Shown in pieces: positions 1 to 12,393 of a stretch of 64,000 nt of DNA. A program made the translations under genes and the position numbers. Source of the DNA: Haematobia irritans (Eukaryota; Arthropoda; Insecta; Diptera; Muscidae); NCBI RefSeq assembly GCF_050003625.1, contig NC_134400.1:224418085-224482084 (forward strand). The letters are read 5' to 3'. Below the pieces are notes generated by a model. The model was not told the DNA's origin and searched no databases. It worked only from the letters and a program-made list of their open reading frames with translations. Position 1 is the first letter of the stretch. Each line of letters opens with the position of its first letter.

Positions 1-473
1 TTTTTTCTTCATATGCTATCAAAGTCCTTTAAAAACAAGTTAACGACGACTTTATTTTCCAAATTAAGACTCGACTTCTAGTAGAAATTATGCTGTGTTT
101 CAAGTAAAAAACGTCTTTAAAATGAAGTGCAGAAAAACATGTCCTATATTTGAACGATTTTTTGCTTTGTAGTCAAGATGCAAAAAGACAACAAATTTAA
201 AGACAATTTCATTAAATTTAAAGAATTTTTCTGAATTATTAAAGTCAAGTTGACCTTAGCCCAAACATTTTTTCTTTCATGTTATGATACCCATTTTTAA
301 GTGAAATCACTTAATTATAAGAACAATACGACTTCATTGAAAAGTTAATCGGCTTTTGGACACGGAAAAAAAAACTTTATATTAGAGAAATGCGTCTTCT
401 ATGCTAAAAAAATTAACATTCGTATTTTAAAGACATGAAATATTTGACCTTACTACAATATTTTTTTTCAGTG
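1..473 (+). mobile_element. MITE family A, copy 1 (cut by window start)
   Basis: Non-coding element ending in a T-run plus TTCAGTG, followed by TA at 474-475, as expected for a Tc1/mariner-type MITE. The sequence recurs at 20903-23885 (complete but interrupted), 36770-37256 (reverse) and 42245-42562 (reverse, shorter). The left terminus lies outside the window. The family is defined here only by comparison of these copies; the superfamily assignment rests on the TA duplication seen at copy 2. Confidence 0.75.
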
Positions 474-504
474 TAGTGAGAATATATCGGGCAAAAATTT
501 ACAT

Positions 505-625
505 TAACATCTACACAGAAGAGAAGTAAACTGTTTTATAGGAAGAATGAACTACGTCGTGCGAAAATTGAACTAAATTATACTCCACATTTTGAGATTT
601 CTACAGAAATTTCCAGGTAAATTTA
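505..625. repeat. Interspersed repeat R, copy 1
   Basis: A block starting with CACAGAAGAGAAGTAAACTG and containing ACATTTTGAGATTTCTAC recurs in reverse orientation at about 52899-53030. It lies directly beside MITE A and repeat Q. No coding capacity. Probably a TE end, class unknown. Confidence 0.5.
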
Positions 626-627
626 AT

Positions 628-985
628 GACCAGCCAACTGCTCTCAAATCGATGATTTGACGGTGGCAAAGGAAAAGAGATATGTTTGTATGAATTTATT
701 TCGGCATGTAAAACCTTTTTTCGGAAGGTTCAAGTGTGGTTCATTGTTGGGTTTAATGAACTGCCTGAATTTATTCTGATAATTGGTTGATAGTTTTGCT
801 GCAAGTAGAGAATGCTGATGAGGAATGTGGTAGTTCCGAAACGTGCGTCCATCCAACCATCTTGCAGTCTATAGGGCTTTGCCTAAATAAATTTGACAAA
901 CATTATTTCCTCTGTTGGTTAATCTACACTTGTAGTTGAGTCAATGCATGGTTTTAAGCTGAAATCAAAAACAACAACAATGATT
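628..985 (+). repeat. Interspersed repeat Q, copy 1
   Basis: Contains GATGAGGAATGTGG, CCATCTTGCAGTCTATAGGG and CAAATAAATTTGACAAACAT. Found again as a tandem dimer at 25441-26078 and as a diverged copy at 30833-31050. The short open frame on the minus strand at 644-856 comes from this repeat and is not a gene. Class unknown; no terminal repeats or TSD seen. Confidence 0.65.
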
Positions 986-1383
986 TTAACGGATACTTAA
1001 AAATATAAACAAGTTTTCTTAATTCCAAAAAAAAATTTTAATTTTTTTAAAATTTTTTAAACATGCTAATCTTCCAAATAGGTCTTAGCCTATATTTGAA
1101 GCGTTTATATCTTAACTCGAAAAATTTAGTATTTCAGTTAATTAAAGGACGAGATCTTAAAATCAAAAATGTGTTTCTTTACTGTACGGAAAAGTTGTAT
1201 TAGTTCAAAGACATGTGACTTTAACATAAGGACGTAAATTTCCTAAATTTTATGAAAAACCTTTTTGAAGCAAAGATTATAAACTTTAAATTAGAATTTC
1301 ATTATTTTCAAATAGTTTGTTCTTAATATTTTGTAAATGTAGATTGCGTAATATTTAATATCACGTAAATATTTTTTTCAGTG
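985..1383 (+). mobile_element. MITE family T, copy 1
   Basis: Ends in TTTTTTTCAGTG followed by TA (1384-1385). Its right part matches 40236-40570 and its left part matches 62640-62868, where it carries AAGTCCTAGCCTATA as here (AGGTCTTAGCCTATA). The terminus resembles family A but the interior differs. A Tc1/mariner-type MITE is the best reading. Confidence 0.6.
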
Positions 1384-1385
1384 TA

Positions 1386-3730
1386 CGGTCATTGAACATT
1401 ATACCCAAGTTTGGTTCATAAAATGTTTAGGACATACGTAAAAAAAAAAGAAAATTGCATTAGGATGTGGAAAATTTCGAAAAAAATAATAAAATTTAGC
1501 TACAAACAAATAATTTTTTTGCAATAAAAATAAATTAAATTTAGCGGTTTAGCTATGGATATTTTTTCGGAAAATTCAAAATTTCAAAATGAAGGAAGCA
1601 ATATGTCCGACTTTTACATTCCGTCGCTGATGCACTAACACAATGGGGATAAATGTTGAGTTCGTTACTTAAGTCTTTTGTTTTTTGTTTGCCACATAGC
1701 CCGATATTCACCCATTTCCCTTAAAATAAATCTAAAATAACAATATCTACACATTGTAAAAAAACCTTCTTTTACCACAAAAGAAAAACTGAATATTACA
1801 CGTAATTATAGAAATATGTCATCCAAGGGCTTGACGCGCCTCCGCAATGCAAAACACCCATGTGAAGAAATACAAAAATCTGCTAAGCAAAAGAAAAACT
1901 CAAAAAGCCAAACTAAGGCAAACAAAAGACGACTTTATTCGTTTTGTTTTTTTGTCGTCGAATATTTGCAGACAAGAAGACGTTAAAGCATTTTTTGGGG
2001 TGTGTCACACAAAAGAGGAAAAAATTGCAAAACTACGTTGAGGCTTTTTTCTCTTTCTCTTTATGAGCTCTGTGATTGGAAACCAATTTGTGTGGAATCA
2101 CTTAAAATTCCTTAGAAATCAACTAACACTCTATTGTGGGGATTTCAAAATCATCAAAAACGAATGGCATGTCAAAGCCATTCGAAACCAGAGAAAGTGT
2201 TTTTGGGAAGACTATTTTGGAGTTTTGGCAAAGTGATTAAAGTGAAATTGCGTGCAGTTAATACATACGGTCCAAGTGAAGATCCTTCATGATTACTATA
2301 GCTGGTATTACCAATGGACACCAATGGAACAAGTTCCGAAATAATTCTAACGACTGCTTAAATTAATAGCAATTTTATAATAACAACAATTAAATAAGAA
2401 CAATTTAGATATTTTCGCTCTGTTTCTTCGCAATCGGTATCTCCATTGGTTTTCGTTGGGCGAAGGGATTAGCAGACTCAATCGATCATTATCAGTCCCA
2501 TTGGTATCAACATCAAATGAAATTATTTTTTATTATTATCTTCCAATAGACACGCAAGCAATCATTTGATAATAATATCGCCTGCTCTCCAACTTTCGTC
2601 TAATTTTGGGAGTATGACACGCAAAAACTCATTTAAAGCTCAGTCTAACACTCATGCCACTGCATTTTTTCTGTGATGCTACATGCTTGGATACCATACC
2701 TTGGATGTCGCGTGCTTCAAGCATGCGTCCAATTCTGTAATGTTGTTATTGAACACAAGCAAAGACTCCATGGCGGGCCATGGTTGTCTCTCATCGAAAA
2801 GTGGAATTTCTAATTTTGGGAGAGAAAGGAGATCCCAACCAAAAAAAAAACAAAATACAAAAAGCTTTAAGGCTTTTGTGTTGTTTTTTTTTTTTTTTTT
2901 TTGTTCGGCTTTAGCAAAGAAATTCTTAAACATTGCTTACTAGCGATTAAGTTAGCTTGGCGACAAAAGCAACGAAAGAGGGTAAACAGACAGAGGGACT
3001 CCAGTGTATGTTTCATCATATCATGGGCATATTAACCATCTTCCATCCATTGGCATCATACGCGCTCATGGCATTCATGGCATTTTGTTTGGAATTCTTG
3101 AAGGTTTACTGCCTGACTAACGTTGCTCGTTCGTTCACATAATAATGGCAATCCAGCATAACATTTGAAGTTTCACTCTCAATTTTCAATAATTATTGGG
3201 TCACAAACCATCGCCAATGCGAGCATCATTTTTTGAATCCTCCCCAAAGTAGAGACACATAATAATTTCATTTTATATAGAGCGTTTCTTGTCACGATCA
3301 ATGGAAGATCAGAGGCGTTTGTTTTTGGGGAAGAGAAGCATTTTAAACAACCCATCAATCGATGCAAAGGCACTGCTTGTACGTATCTCCCTTATGAGAC
3401 ATAAAAGTTGGTAATGTAATGTTGATATTCCCTATATACTCTCCTTTCCAATCGATTCGTTGATATTGGCCATGATATTGGATTTTTGAAACCATCAAAA
3501 GTTGATTAACCAAATTTGATAACTACCAAAAATCGACTTTGATTCGAAAAGCATTTTTTTCACTTTTGACTTCTGTGTGTTTTATTAATATTTTATATTA
3601 TTCTATTAAAAACTTCACAATAATGTTAAGGCCTCAGCGCCTTAAGGCATTTTTGAGGCAAGTTGGCAAAAGTGTGACAAAGATAAATGTTTTTAAACTA
3701 TTATAATTTTAAAACTATAAGTACAAAATT
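1386..3730. other. AT-rich intergenic or intronic sequence without recognised gene
   Basis: No repeat shared with the rest of the window was recognised. There is a T-run of about 20 at 2883-2903. Short open frames (for example 1847-2041 and, on both strands, around 2680-2940) are low-complexity and lack splice or domain evidence. Nothing supports a gene. Confidence 0.5.
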
Positions 3731-5246
3731 AACAAGTATAAACGGCCGTAAGTTCGGCCAGGCCGAATCTTATGTACCCTCCACCATGGATTGCGTAGAA
3801 ACTTCTACGAAAGACTGCCATCCACAATCGAATTACTTGGGTTGTGGTATCTTAAAGCTTCTTAACATCGTTTTCTAAATTGTGAGTTAGTCCATACATG
3901 GTATACATTAGACAAAAAAAGTATGTGTAGGTAAGTCTACAAATAATTACGAATCGATATGGACTTTTGCACAGTACGTAGGGAGCCAGAATTGAAATAT
4001 GGGGGTCGCTTATATGGGGGCTATATACAATTATTGATATGGATCTGAGGTCTATATATAACTATAGACCGGTATGGACCTAGTTAGGCATGGTTGTTAC
4101 CGGCCATATACTAGCACAATGTACCAAATTTCAACTGACTCGGATGAAATTTGCTCCTCCAAGAGGCTCCAAAACCAAATCTCGGGATCGGTTTATATGG
4201 GGGCTATATGTGATTATGGACTGATATGGACCACTTTTGGCATGGTTGTTAAATATCATATACTACTACCACGTACAAAATTTCAACCAGATCGGATAAA
4301 TTTTGCTTCTCCAAAACGCACCGGAGGTCAAATCTGGGGATCGGTTTATATGGGTGCTATATATAATTATGGACTGATATGAACCAATTCCTGCATGATT
4401 GTTGGATACCATATACTAACATCACGTACCAAATTTCAACCGAATTGGATGAATTTTGCTCTTCCATGGGGCTCCGGAGGTCAAATCTGGGGATCGGTTT
4501 ATATGGGGGCTACATATAATTATGGACCTATTTCGACCAATTTTTGCATGGGAGTTTGAGGCCATATATTAACACCACTTACCAAATTTCAACTGAATCA
4601 GATGAATTTTGGTCTTCCAAGAGGCTCCGGAGGTCAAATCTGGTGATCGGTTTATATGGGGGCTATATATAATTATGGACCTATGTGGACCAATTTTTGC
4701 ATGGTTGTTAGAGACCATATACTAACACCATGTACCAAATTTCAGCCGGATCGGATGAAATTTGCTTCTTTTAGAGGCCTCGCAAGCCAAATCGGGGGAT
4801 CGGTTTATATGGGGGCTATATATAATTATAGACCGATGTGGACCAATTTTTGCCTAGTTGTTAGAGACCATATACTAACACCATGTACCAAATTTCATCC
4901 CGATTGGATGAAATTTGCTTCACTTAGAGGCCTCGCAAGCCAAATTTGGGGGTCCGTTTATATGGGGGCTATACGTAAAAGTGGACCGATATGGCCCATT
5001 TGCAATACCATCCGACCTACATCGATAACAACTACACGTGCCAAGTTTCAAGTCGATAGCTTGTTTCGTTCGGAAGTTAGCGTGATTTCAACAGACGAAC
5101 GGACGGACATGCTCAGATCGACTCAGAATTTCACCACGACCCAGAATATATATACTTTATGGGGTCTTAGAGCAATATTTCGATGTGTTACAAACGGAAT
5201 GACAAAGTTAATATACCCCCCATCCTATGGTGGAGGGTATAAAAAA
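3731..5246 (+). mobile_element. Helentron/DINE-like element D, copy 1
   Basis: Starts with AACAAGTATA, then ACGGCCGTAAG and the perfect hairpin TTCGGCCAGGCCGAA, then GTACCCTCCACCATGG. It carries several 153-bp modules (about 4020-4990) and ends with a core containing AGAATATATATACTTTATGG and CCTATGGTGGAGGGTATAAA. Two open frames (4074-4382 and 4656-5321) follow the modules and are repeat-derived. The GTCY tract is short here. Assignment to Helentron/DINE-1-like elements is inference from architecture. Confidence 0.8.
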
Positions 5247-5278
5247 ATCAAAAAGAAAAAAGCAAAAAAAAGAAAAAT

Positions 5279-6853
5279 AACAAGTATATACAGCAGTAAG
5301 TTGGGCCGGGTCGAATCTTAAATACCCACCGCCATGAACCAAATATTAGGGTTTCCTTTGAAATTTCAGGAGAGCTTGAGGACTTGAGGACACTTCCCGA
5401 AGATAAATTTAAAGATTTCACCTATGAGGACTATATCAGATTCTGGATTTATAAGAACCATTTTTGTTTGAGTTTTAGAGGAATCATTAACATCTCTTGT
5501 AAGTGTGCAAGAAAATTATAAAATAACGTCTTGATTTGAAATCTTAAATCTGTAGAAGTAAAATCTGGAAATTTTACACTGAGTTTCAAGCAATTTTCAT
5601 GATCAGTGCGCCTTCTATACCCTCAAGAAGTGAAGTCGGTCTATATGGAGGCATTACCAAATGGACCGATAAAAACTTAATCCGATACACGTTTTTGTGA
5701 GCCTAAAATACCAGAATATTTACAATTTTAGGCAAATCTGATAAAAACTACGGTTTCTAGAAACCCAAGGAGTTAAATCGGGAGATCGTTCTTATGGGGG
5801 CTATACTAAAATATGGACCGATACTCACCGTTTTCAGCACACCTCTTTATGGCCCGCAAATACCTCTAGATTTCCAATTTAAGGCAAATAGGATAAAAAC
5901 TTCGGATTCTAGAAGCCCAAGAAGTAAAATCGGTAAATCGGTCTATATGGGGGCTATACCAAAACATGGAACGATACGGACCATTTTCGGCACACCTTTT
6001 GATGGTCCTCAAGTACCTCTAGATTTGCAATTTCAGGCAAATTGGATAAAAACTACGGTTTCTATAAGCCCAAGACCCCAAATCGGGAGGTCGGTTTATA
6101 TGGGGACCAGACCAAAACATGGAGCGATGCTCACCATTTTTGGCACACCTCTTTACGGTTCTAAGGAACCTCTCGATTTCCAATTTCAGGTAAATTGGAT
6201 AAAAACTGCGGTTTCTATAAGACCAAGAAATAAAATCGGGAGATCGGCCTATATGGGGGCTATACCAAAATATGGACCGATACTCACAATTTTTGGCACA
6301 CGTATTTGTGGTCCTACAATACCTCTAGATTTCCAATTTCAGGTAAATTGAATAAAAACTGCGGTTTCTATAAGCCCAAGAAGTAAAATCGGGAGATCGG
6401 TCTATATGGGGGCTATACCAAAACATGGACCGATACTCACCATTTTTGGCACACCTCTTTATGGTCATAAAATACCTCTAGATTTCAAATTTCAGGCAAA
6501 TTGGATAAAAACTACGATTTCTATAAGCCCAAGATCCCAAATCGGGAGGTCGGTTTATATGGGGACTATATCAAAACATGGACTGATATAGCCCATCTTC
6601 GAACTTGACCTGCCTGCAGACAAAAGACGAGTTTGTGCAAAATTTCAGCACGATTGCTTCATTATTGAAGACTGTATCGTGATTACAACAGACAGACAGC
6701 CAGACAGGCAGACGGACGGACGGACGGACATCGTTATATCGTCTTAGAATTTCTCCCTGATCAAGAATATATATACTTTATATAGTCGGAAATCGATATT
6801 TCGATGTGTTACAAACGGAATGACAAACTTATTATACCCCCGTCACCATTCTA
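5279..6853 (+). mobile_element. Helentron/DINE-like element E, copy 1
   Basis: Begins with AACAAGTATATACAGCAG and a GC-rich hairpin, then ATACCCACCGCCATG. Modules repeat every 153 bp exactly: the CTATA of each unit lies at 5801, 5954, 6107, 6260, 6413 and 6566. Then come the GTCY-complement tract (6680-6730), AAGAATATATATACTTTATA and ATACCCCCGTCACCATTCTA. The right tip is interrupted at 6853 by palindromic element J. The 185-aa open frame at 5794-6351 reads through the modules and is not a recognised gene. Confidence 0.8.
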
Positions 6854-7593
6854 CACCGAAAGAATTTTCTTCGTAAAAAGAACGAAACATTTCGTAAAAG
6901 TACGAAATTTGTCATTGTTTTACAACCAAAGAAACTTTTCATTAAAAGTACGAAATATTTCGTACTTTTTACGAAGAAAATTTCTTCCGAAATTTTCGTA
7001 GTTTGTAAGAAAATTTCCGTTCGCGGCATTAAATTGTCTTTTATAATGTGCTTGAGTGTATTCCTTTATTCTATTTTTTATGCAAGTCTATGCTACTTCT
7101 CATTTGGGTGATAGCGCGCTATGAATAAAAGTGAAGCAATAAAACTAAAAATTATTCAAAAACTTAAGATGTAAAGTAGTGATGTCATTTTTCGCACTTG
7201 CAACTACAACCAAATGCACTTTCAACTATAAATTTTTTTCTAAAAGTTCGAACATTTTTCAGAAAAAAGTACGAAAGTTTTTCATAAAAAGTACGAACAT
7301 TGTTCATAAAAACCACGAAAATTTTTCGTAAAAACTACGAAACATTTTCATAAAAAGAACGAAATTGTTTCATAAAAAGTACGAAGATTTTTCATAAAAA
7401 GTACGAAGATTCTTCATAAAAAGTACGAATTTTTTTCTTACAAACTACGAAAATTTCGGAAGAACTTTTCTTCGTAAAAAGTACGAAATATTTCGTACTT
7501 TTAATGAAAAGTTTCTTTGGTTGTAAAACAATGACAAATTTCGTACTTTTAACGAAATTTTTCGTTCTTTTTACGAAGAAAATTCTTTCGGTG
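6854..7593. mobile_element. Foldback-type MITE J (740 bp) with TA duplication
   Basis: Starts CACCGAAAGAATTTTCTTCG and ends with its complement CTTTCGGTG. The arms (about 6854-7012 and 7435-7593) are near-perfect inverted repeats of roughly 160 bp. The centre includes several copies of CATAAAAAGTACGAA (about 7280-7430). TA lies immediately on both sides (6852-6853 and 7594-7595). It sits in the terminal block of E copy 1, whose uninterrupted form reads CATTCTATGGTGGG in other orientations. Tc1/mariner-type by TSD. Confidence 0.85.
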
Positions 7594-7604
7594 TAGTGGT
7601 ATCG

Positions 7605-8470
7605 TCGAAAACCTCATGGGCAATTTAAAGACGGCCTTGAGGGCTTTATTCTGAATGCGTTGTAAAGAACGTAGAGCAGGATATTCTTCCATCCAAAAAC
7701 GACTGCCAATTAACCAAGATGACTCTGCACCAATGACTGATATAGCATCATCTTTGTTCTGGAGTCCAAAAGGTACCACATCTTAAAAAGAATCACTAAC
7801 GCTGGAGCTATTTTGTTCTTCAGACTAGATATATGAGAGTCCCAAGACAAATTATGCTGAAGTAATATACCAAAATATTTCACTTGACTTGACTTCGTTA
7901 ACTACAATACCATTGATGGATATTGAAAACTCACTAACAGCTTGGTTCGAAGTCGGTCTAAAACGCACCAACTTCGTCTTTGACGAACTTAATACTAACT
8001 TATTTAGCCTCATATATACAAGGATCAAAGCCATATCCTTTTCCATAGCATTTCTTAATGTCACATCGTTTCTATAAGGGTAAAGCAGACATATATCATC
8101 TGCAAACATATACATCCGGCCATCTAACACCAGATTGGATAAATCATTTATATAGATAAGGAAAAGTAGTAGACCTAAGCAATTTCCCTGCGGTATTCCA
8201 TGCCTCACGACTCATACATTACTTTCCTCTCCAGCTAACATACTACCACATACTGCCTCCGATTTTTCAAAAAAAAAAAAAACTTCTAAACAATTGTAAT
8301 TCATCACCTCGAATCCCATAATAGGACAACTTCCGAAGAAGTACCTGATGATCTAGAATATCGAAGGCTTTTGTAATAATTCACCAAATTTTGCACGGTT
8401 TCATCTATCGCGCAACCTCTCCTAAAACCAAATTGCTATTTATAGATTATATCGTTTTCCTATTAACATC
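7605..8470 (-). pseudogene. Non-LTR retrotransposon reverse transcriptase fragment (Jockey/CR1-like)
   Basis: Read right to left, the frames give QFGFRRG near 8430, then LDHQVLLRKLSYYGIRG in another frame, then GIPQGNCLGLLLFLIYINDL (8205-8140), FADDICLLY around 8100, and KYFGILLQHNLSWDSHI. The C-terminal part LQRIQNKALKAVFKLP ends near 7620. GxPQG and FADD are the fingers and catalytic motifs of non-LTR reverse transcriptases; FADD holds the catalytic aspartates. Several frameshifts and a stop break it. The 5' endonuclease region and the 3' tail are absent. Clade assignment is by motif style only. Confidence 0.85.
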
Positions 8471-8701
8471 CATTGCATTGAACTTCCAAGCGAATCCTTC
8501 CATTGCCAAGTAATCTTGGAGCTAACCTTATATACAATTGGTAAGTAATTACTACTAAATGGAAATCTCGATTACTTTCGCAAGGACATGCCCTATAAGA
8601 AAAATACTTCTCTGCAGCAATATCTAAAGGTGGATGAGATATAAGTAAGCAATGTAGTGTGTGCGAAATAAAGAACACATCATGAAAATCTGAAGTGTGG
8701 T

Positions 8702-8800
8702 AACCAGGGCTGTGGAGTCGGAGCTGGAGTCGGAGTCTGAATATTTTGCTGGAGTCGGAGCCGGAGTCGTAGAAATTTTGCTCGACTCTGAGTCCAGCGA
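8702..8800. repeat. Short GGAGTCGGAG-type minisatellite
   Basis: After CAGGGCTGTGGAGTCGGAG the hexamer-like unit GGAGTC recurs six or so times to about 8800. Similar CAGGGCTGTGGAGTCGG ends occur in many animal genomes as TE termini (from memory), so this may be one end of a DNA transposon. No partner end or TSD was found here. The overlapping minus-strand frames at 8463-8824 are by-products. Confidence 0.5.
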
Positions 8801-8999
8801 AACAAAATTTGAAAAACACTTCATATCTTTCTAACTAAAGAAATATTTCGACAAGTTAGATTACATTAGGAAACAACGAAAAACGAAGTACTCGATTTCA
8901 GGCCATTCAAAGTGTATTTACACGGGTGAAATTTCACGGTGATGTATAAACTAGGTTTGACTAGAATATGGGCTGAATAGGTCAATTGCATTTTCCACT

Positions 9000-9130
9000 T
9001 TTAACATATCGATTTTTGACCCTATATATACTCTTGATAAAGGTACAATTTTAAGGCAATACAACAGTAGAACCTAACGTTCTGAATTTTTGGCAGGCAT
9101 GTCGACTTCGAAGATAGGATACCGGACACA
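9000..9130. repeat. Degenerate relic of a D/E-type core
   Basis: GACCCTATATATACTCTTGA followed by AAGGCAATACAAC and GGCAGGCATGTCGACTTCGA matches, with many changes, the order of core, microsatellite side and first unique block seen in E elements. No 153-bp modules remain. It looks much older than the other copies. The call rests on order of motifs rather than high identity. Confidence 0.35.
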
Positions 9131-9339
9131 TTTACACCCAACTTCCGATTTTTTAAAAAAAAATTTCCCAGTCTAAAATTTTCATAAGATTTATCAGAAA
9201 TTTTGAATTTAGGGTTATTTGAGATTCATAAACAAATGCGGAATTTTCCCGTCGGCCCAGATTTTGAGATAGCCCTACATAATTACTTGAGAAATATGCA
9301 CCAGATGTCTTTGGAAGCTGTAATTTCACACAGAGGAGG

Positions 9340-9560
9340 AACCTCAAACATGTTTCAAGAGCAAAATTTTATTTTTGAATGGTGACCATGTAACATGTTT
9401 GTCGCAAAAATGTTGTTTTCTCGCCAAACATAATATGCTTTCCGAAAACAAATACATACTTTCTGAGAAAATAACATAGTTGCAGTGAACATACTACATG
9501 GTCACCATCCAAAAATAACATTTTGCTCTTGAAACATGTTTGAGGTGATCATATTCCTTC
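9340..9560. repeat. Palindromic repeat O
   Basis: GAGCAAAATTTTATTTTTGA and GGTGACCATGTAACATG at 9358-9397 reappear inverted at 9495-9535, with CAAACATGTTTC on the outside of each arm. A diverged relative lies at 54780-54995 (TGATCACCCCAAACCTGTTT to ACACGTGATCAACTC). Probably a MITE; no clear TSD. Confidence 0.5.
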
Positions 9561-9835
9561 ACTGGGTGTTTAAATTAAACCACTGCCGGTCTTTTGGGTG
9601 AAAGTTTGTTTCATCAAAGCCACCCGAAATTCTTTACATTAAATTAATAGCCTCTAATGTCCATAACAGATAGACTATTTATAAATCGATGTTTCACCAT
9701 TTTATTTCTATAGAAACAATATTCGTAACTTTCCAGCTATTCCTGTCATATTTTGTATGGTAGTTGTTATTTAAAATTCCGCCCGTCCTAATTTTTGGCA
9801 GTTTATGTTTGTTTTATATATACGACACATTACAT

Positions 9836-12393
9836 TTTTATACCCTGCTCCACACTGTGGAACAGGGTATTATAAGTTAGTGCATATGTTTGCAACACCC
9901 AGAAGGAGACGAGATAGACACATGGTGTCTTTGGCAAATATGCTCAGGGTGGGCTCTTGAGTCGATATAGCGATGTCCGTCTGTCCGTCTGTCCGTGAAC
10001 ACATTTTTGTAATCAAAGTCTAGGTCGCAGTTTTAGTCCAATCGACTTCAAATTTGGCACAAGTATGTGTTTTGGCTCAGAATAGATCCCTATTGATTTT
10101 TGAAGAAATCGGTTCAGATTTAGATATAGCTCCCATATATATCTTTCGCCCGATATGGACTAATACGGTCCCAGAAGCCAGAGTTTTACCCCAATTTGGT
10201 TGAAATTTTGCACAGGGAGTAGAATTAGCATTGTAGCTATGCGTGCCAAATTTGGTTGAAATCGGTTCAGATTTAGATATAGCTCCCATATATAGCTTTC
10301 GTCCGATTTACACTCATATGACCAAAGAGGCCAATTTTTTGGTCCGTTTTAGTTGAAATTTTGCACAGGGAGTAGAATTAGCATTGTAGCTATGCGTGCC
10401 AAATTTTGTTGAAATCGGTTCAGATTTAGATATATCTCCCATATATAGCTTTCGCCCGATTTCCACTCATATGACCACAGAGGCAAATTTTTAACTCCGA
10501 TTTAGTTGAAATTTTGCACAGGGAGTAGAATTAGCATTGTTGCTATGCGTGCCAAATTTGGTTGAAATCGGTTCAGATTTAGATATAGCTCCCATATATA
10601 GCTTTCGCCCGATTTAGACTCACAGGGAGTAGAATTAGCATTGTTGCTATGCGTGCCAAATTTGATTGAAATCGGTTCAGATTTAGATATAGCTCCCATA
10701 TATATGTTTTTCTGATTTCGACAAAAATGGTCAAAATGCCAACATTTTCCTTGTAAAATCGCCACAGCTTTGTGGAAAAGTTGTAAAAATGATACTAATT
10801 TTCCTAAACTTCTAATACATATATATCGAGCGATAAATCATAAGTAATTTTTTTCGAAGTTTCCTTAAAATTGCTTCAGATTTAAACGTTTCCCATATTT
10901 TTATACCCACCACCATAGAATGGCGTCGGGGGTATAATAAGTTTGTCATTCCATTTGTAACACATCGAAATATCGATTTCCGACTATATAAAGTATATAT
11001 ATTCTTGATCATGGAGAAATTCTAAGACGATATAACGATGTCTGTCTGTCTGTCTGTTGTAATCACGCTACAGTCTTCAATAATGAAGCAATCGTGCTGA
11101 AATTTTGCACAAACTCGTCTTTTGTCTGCAGGCAGGTCAAGTTCGAAGATGGGCTATATCGGTCCAGGTTTTGATATAGTCCCCATATAAACCGACCTCC
11201 CGATTTGGGGTCTTGGGCTTATAGAAATCGTAGTTTTTATTCAATTTACCTGAAATTGGAAATCTAGAGGTATTGTAGGACCACAAATACGTGTGCCAAA
11301 AATTGTGAGTATCGGTCCATATTTTGGTATACCCCCCATATAGACCGATCTCCCGATTTTAATTCTTTGGCTTATAGAAACCGCAGTTTTTATTCAATTT
11401 ACCTGAAATTGGAAATCTAGAGGTACTGTAGGTCCACAAATACGTGTGCCAAAAATTGTGAGTATCGGTCCATGTTTTGGTATGATCCCCATATAAAACG
11501 ACCTCTCGATTTGGTGTCTTGGGCTTATGGAAACCGTAGTTTTTATCCAATTTGTCTGAAATTGGAAATCTAGAGGTATTTTAGGACCGTAAAGAGGTGT
11601 GCCGAAAATGGTGAGTATCGGTCCATATTTTGGTATAGCCCCCATATAGACCGATTTACCGATTTTACTTCTTGGGCTTCTAGAATCCGAAGTTTTTATC
11701 CTATTTGCCTGAAATTGGTAATCTAGAGGTATTTTCGGTTCATAAAGAGGTGTGCCGAAAACGGTGAGTATCGGTCCATATTTTACTATAGCCCCCATAA
11801 GAACGATCTCCCGATTTAACTCTTTGGGTTTCTAGAAACCGTAGTTTTTTTCTGATTTGCCTGAAATTGTAAATATTCTTGTATTTTAGGCTAACAAAAA
11901 CGTGTATCGGATTAAGTTTTATCGGTCCATTTGGTAATGCCTCCATATAGACCGACTTCACTTCTGGAGGGTGTAGAAGGCGCACTGATCATGAAAATTG
12001 CTTGAAACTCAGTGTAAAATTTCCAGACTTTACTTCTACAGATTTAAGATTTCAAATCAAGACGTTATTTTATAATTTTCTTGCACACTTACCAGAGGTG
12101 TTAATGATTCCTCTAAAACTCAAACAAAAATGGTCCTCATAGGTGAAATCTTTAAATTTATCTTCGGGAAGTATCCTCAAGTCCTCAAGCCCTTTTGAGT
12201 CTATAGATTTTGTAGAAGTCTATCAAATTCTTCCAGATCGAGTGATATAAATTTATGTATTTGGGACAAACCTTTATATATAGCCCCCAACACATTTGAC
12301 GGATGTGATATGGTATCGAAAATTTAGATCTATAAAGTGGTGCAGGGTATAATATAGTCGGCACCGCCCGACTTTAGACTTTCCTTACTTGTT
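9836..12393 (-). mobile_element. Helentron/DINE-like element F, copy 1 (interrupted by E)
   Basis: In reverse orientation: the TATACCC palindrome (TATACCCTGCTCCACACTGT then GGAACAGGGTA), GTCY tract, 153-bp modules containing GATATAGCTCCCATATATA, then an E element (10898-12190), then the F 5' part with GTCTATAGATTTTGTAGAAG and the GC hairpin before CTTACTTGTT. At the E junction about 60 bp of F expected from the other copies is missing. F is therefore older than E here. Confidence 0.8.
10898..12190 (-). mobile_element. Helentron/DINE-like element E, copy 2 (nested in F copy 1)
   Basis: Reverse copy: TTATACCCACCACCATAG, GGGGGTATAATAAG, GACTATATAAAGTATATATA, a TGTC microsatellite at about 11040-11056, then modules with GCCCCCATATAGACCGA at 153-bp steps, then the unique 5' part with GCACTGATCATGAAAATTGC. 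The terminal AACAAG hairpin is missing, so the insertion is truncated or rearranged at its right junction near 12190. Confidence 0.8.

Noticed and set aside
2679..2943. Overlapping open frames on both strands
   Set aside because: They depend on A/T homopolymer runs (poly-Lys or poly-Phe) and have no domain.
5794..6351. 185-aa open frame as a gene, and the 195-aa frame at 57168-57755
   Set aside because: Both are module-derived frames of E and F elements for the same reason.
6804..7029. Open frames in both directions over element J
   Set aside because: They are explained by the palindromic, low-complexity arms of J.
8463..8824. Minus-strand open frames as genes
   Set aside because: They run through a GGAGTC minisatellite and show only low-complexity Ser/Asp or Arg/Leu composition.
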